From Promethearchaeia archaeon (GTDB taxonomy: Archaea > Asgardarchaeota > Lokiarchaeia > Sigyniarchaeales > SOKP01), in contig JAHQWS010000094.1 in the NCBI GenBank assembly GCA_029856295.1, forward strand, positions 1 to 7,708: a stretch of 7,708 bases of DNA, given 5' to 3'. Numbering within the stretch: the first letter of the stretch is position 1; each line of letters begins with the position of its first letter. This document shows positions 6,291 through 7,708 of this stretch, one piece after another. The position numbers were made by a program, and so were the translations under genes. The notes beneath the pieces were generated by a model. The model was not told the DNA's origin and ran no database searches. It worked only from the letters and a program-made list of their open reading frames with translations.

Positions 6291-6334
6291 TTTCTACAAA
6301 ATTCCTGAAAGATTTCTACAAAATTCTTGAAAGG
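6291..6334. repeat. 22-bp tandem repeat, two copies
   Basis: TTTCTACAAAATTCCTGAAA plus two bases at 6291-6312 is followed directly by TTTCTACAAAATTCTTGAAA plus two bases at 6313-6334, 20 of 22 positions matching. It lies in decayed DNA downstream of the TPR fragment. Two copies alone indicate a small local duplication, not an array. Confidence 0.8.
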
Positions 6335-6479
6335 TTAACACTTTCCCACAGTCAAAGCATTGTTTCGCAGTGGTATTATCATGATTCACTACTGGAGTAG
6401 TAAAGGGGATTTTATGAATGTACCCTTTTACAATAATGTAGCGCTCAGTATCTTTATTTGGCATACATCTAAAGTACAC
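6294..6479 (-). CDS. Doubtful small zinc-ribbon-like ORF
   Basis: This 61-codon minus-strand frame begins MYFRCMPNKDTERYIIVKGY and contains a single C-F-D-C-G-K-V-L-T-F knuckle near residues 42-51, as in half of a zinc ribbon. The composition is protein-like up to that point. The last dozen codons run through the 22-bp tandem repeat, so the original C-terminus is probably lost. There is no Shine-Dalgarno, and the frame continues a few codons upstream before a stop without a better start. It is more likely a fragment than a working gene. No family is recognised. Confidence 0.25.
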   Translation of the reverse strand: MYFRCMPNKDTERYIIVKGYIHKIPFTTPVVNHDNTTAKQCFDCGKVLTFQEFCRNLSGIL

Positions 6480-6488
6480 CAGTAAAAC

Positions 6489-6641
6489 GAGTCAGAGTGG
6501 GTGAATCCAAATAGACCATGGCTGAAACATCGTAATCCTAAAGTACCAAAATCAATACAATTCAAACCTATACCCATTCATGAATTTATAAGATTTCAGA
6601 AATTGTTTCAAAAACGAAATTTGAACCATATATTAACTTAA
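6489..6641 (+). pseudogene. Fragment resembling acyl-CoA ligase N-terminus
   Basis: A 50-codon frame (6489-6641, stop TAA at 6639) includes W-V-N-P-N-R-P-W-L-K-H-R followed by V-P-K-S-I and I-P-I-H-E-F-I. The order R-P-W-L-K-H, then V-P-x-S/T-I, then I-P-L-x-E-L/F is what I know from the extreme N-terminus of FadD-type AMP-forming long-chain acyl-CoA ligases, before the adenylation core. Here the frame stops almost at once and no AMP-binding motif follows, so about nine tenths of the gene is missing. The only possible start is GTG at 6501. It is best read as a truncated remnant; the family call is by eye from a short segment. Confidence 0.45.
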
Positions 6642-6769
6642 ATTGCGCTTTTTACGAGAAATGCTCACTACCAAAAAAATTTTCTTTATGCGGTCATTTT
6701 CCAGAATTTACAAGATGTACGGAATATCAAGCTAAAAGAAGTAATTTAGCGCAACAAAATGAAATTTAA
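6584..6769 (+). pseudogene. Cys-rich protein C-terminal fragment, no start
   Basis: A frame overlapping the previous fragment runs from after a TGA (6581-6583) to TAA at 6767-6769. Its second half reads N-C-A-F-Y-E-K-C-S-L-P-K-K-F-S-L-C-G-H-F-P-E-F-T-R-C, with four cysteines and one histidine, ending in a basic tail rich in Lys, Arg and Gln. This resembles the small C-x5-C ... C-x8-C proteins seen in Asgard genomes, probably metal-binding; this is recall only. No start codon exists in the frame. It is either the end of a gene whose start was lost or, less likely, the continuation of the previous fragment after a frameshift near 6580-6600. Confidence 0.4.
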
Positions 6770-6784
6770 AAGACAACATTTTTT

Positions 6785-7708
6785 TTAACTTCTCAATTCA
6801 TTTAACTCTTTATTTAGCTCCGTTATCTTTTGGGCAATCGAATCTTTCATATTATAATATTCTTCTTTACTAACGGCTTCTGCAAAATAATTTTCATCAA
6901 TTTTTTGAGCTGTATCTTTAAGCGAGGCAATTTGAGTTTCTAATTGTTGAATTCTTTCCTTTACTTCATCAGGAACAGTAATCTCAATCTCAGAATCACA
7001 CGACCAACATTTTTCTCCTTTTTCTTTTAATGCGGTGGCGCATCTTACGCAGTAATATGTTTCGCAATTAGGACATATATAAACGGTACCTGTGATCGGT
7101 CCTTTGTGAACCACACACATTGCCTGTTTCTTCTCTATTTTCATTTCTGATTCCGTCTTTTCTAATTCTTCTTTTTCTGCTTCTGCAATATCTACAGGAG
7201 GTACAACAACTTCTGAAGCTTTCATCGGTTTTTTATGAGGAATGGTTTCTTTAAGCTTTTTAGGTTTCACCATCTTCTGTTTAATTACAGTTGTACGAGA
7301 TTGAGTCATTCCATCCTTTGATATAATAGAAGCACTTTTTTTCTTATTTTTTTTAGTAATATATATGCCTCCTGAAGCTATTCCTGCTACAGCTCCAATT
7401 ACTATTATAATAAGAATTAATAGCAACATATCTTGAGGTGTTTCAGCACCACTTGTTCCTCCACCTCCACCTCCGCCTCCACCACCAATACTAATTGTAT
7501 CATAAGTATTATTTATAAATACATTTCCAATACAATCTGTTGTCTCTTTATAAGCTATATTATTTCCAGTTAAGTTATTTCTTACAACATGGGTATAATT
7601 AGAACTTTCTATGTAAATCCCGGTTGGATTATCATTTATATTATTATCCGAAATAGTGTTAAAAGTACTATTAGTTAAAGATATACCATAATTTCCATTG
7701 TTATTTAT
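6785..7708 (-). CDS. Membrane-anchored beta-helix protein with cytosolic RING-like zinc finger (N-terminus off window)
   Basis: The frame is open from the window edge (7708) to TAA at 6787-6785, giving 307 visible residues. The ATG at 7429 is internal, since the 93 codons before it are open and clearly coding. In order: Asn-rich beta-helix repeats of the NosD/PbH1 kind (1-79; for example G-I-S-L-T-N-S-T-F-N, G-I-Y-I-E-S-S-N-Y), nine consecutive glycines (about 80-88), a transmembrane helix (94-118) followed by K-K-N-K-K-K (inside), a basic then acidic stalk (about 120-195), a zinc finger, and a C-terminal coiled coil (about 245-307) with a SHOCT-like S-K-E-E-Y-Y-N-M-K. The finger is C-x2-H-x10-C-x2-C-x4-C-x2-C-x10-C-x2-C at residues 198-237, eight ligands for two zinc ions. 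The beta-helix would lie outside the cell and the finger in the cytosol. Surface adhesion or sensing linked to a cytosolic partner is inference. Confidence 0.85.
   Translation of the reverse strand: MNNNGNYGISLTNSTFNTISDNNINDNPTGIYIESSNYTHVVRNNLTGNNIAYKETTDCIGNVFINNTYDTISIGGGGGGGGGGTSGAETPQDMLLLILIIIVIGAVAGIASGGIYITKKNKKKSASIISKDGMTQSRTTVIKQKMVKPKKLKETIPHKKPMKASEVVVPPVDIAEAEKEELEKTESEMKIEKKQAMCVVHKGPITGTVYICPNCETYYCVRCATALKEKGEKCWSCDSEIEITVPDEVKERIQQLETQIASLKDTAQKIDENYFAEAVSKEEYYNMKDSIAQKITELNKELNELRS

Noticed and set aside
6291..6334. CRISPR-like array
   Set aside because: Only two adjacent 22-bp copies exist, with no spacers.
6785..7429. A 214-residue protein starting at the ATG at 7429
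   Set aside because: The frame is open upstream to the window edge with beta-helix repeats and a Gly linker, so this ATG is the first residue of a membrane helix inside a longer protein.

Overview
The window is AT-rich and archaeal in style: possible TATA/BRE-like boxes, T-rich tracts after genes, some genes with a Shine-Dalgarno and others with none. The protein mix points to an Asgard archaeon of the Lokiarchaeia type: a DUF3795 Cys-rich protein, small membrane proteins, a TPR remnant, and a surface beta-helix protein with a cytosolic zinc finger. This assignment is an inference from gene style; no rRNA or other marker gene is present.

Layout. On the left edge (minus strand) lies a DUF3795-like Cys-rich protein that runs off the window. 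Divergent from it is a complete glycoside hydrolase family 4-like (GH4, NAD- and metal-dependent) gene at 538-1899. Then come a seven-helix membrane protein (2058-2834), a possible eroded reading frame (2933-3106), a 60-residue two-helix membrane protein (3177-3359) and, on the minus strand, an aldo/keto reductase (3449-4342). A second GH4-like copy follows at 4637-5998. It matches the first without a single indel over 1362 bp plus about 95 bp of upstream DNA (constant offset of 4099 bp), but carries two in-frame TGA codons.

From 6000 to 6784 there is no intact gene I can defend. The stretch holds a TPR fragment, a piece resembling the N-terminus of an acyl-CoA ligase, a Cys-rich C-terminal fragment, a doubtful minus-strand zinc-ribbon-like frame and a 22-bp tandem repeat. 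The right end (minus strand) is the C-terminal part of a large membrane-anchored protein. Its open frame runs continuously from the window edge: NosD-type beta-helix repeats, a nine-glycine linker, one membrane helix, a basic and acidic stalk, an eight-ligand RING-like zinc finger and a C-terminal coiled coil.

How the genes may work together. The GH4-like enzymes and the aldo/keto reductase are all nicotinamide-dependent and could act on the same sugars, but no transporter or pathway gene is present to confirm this. The most interesting observation is the second GH4 copy. Its pattern of change (mostly synonymous, no indels, conserved promoter) looks selected, yet two TGA codons interrupt it, one two residues after the likely metal-binding Cys and one at the Trp three residues after the metal-binding His. 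Either the gene was lost very recently or UGA is read through here; the decayed DNA just downstream favours recent loss.
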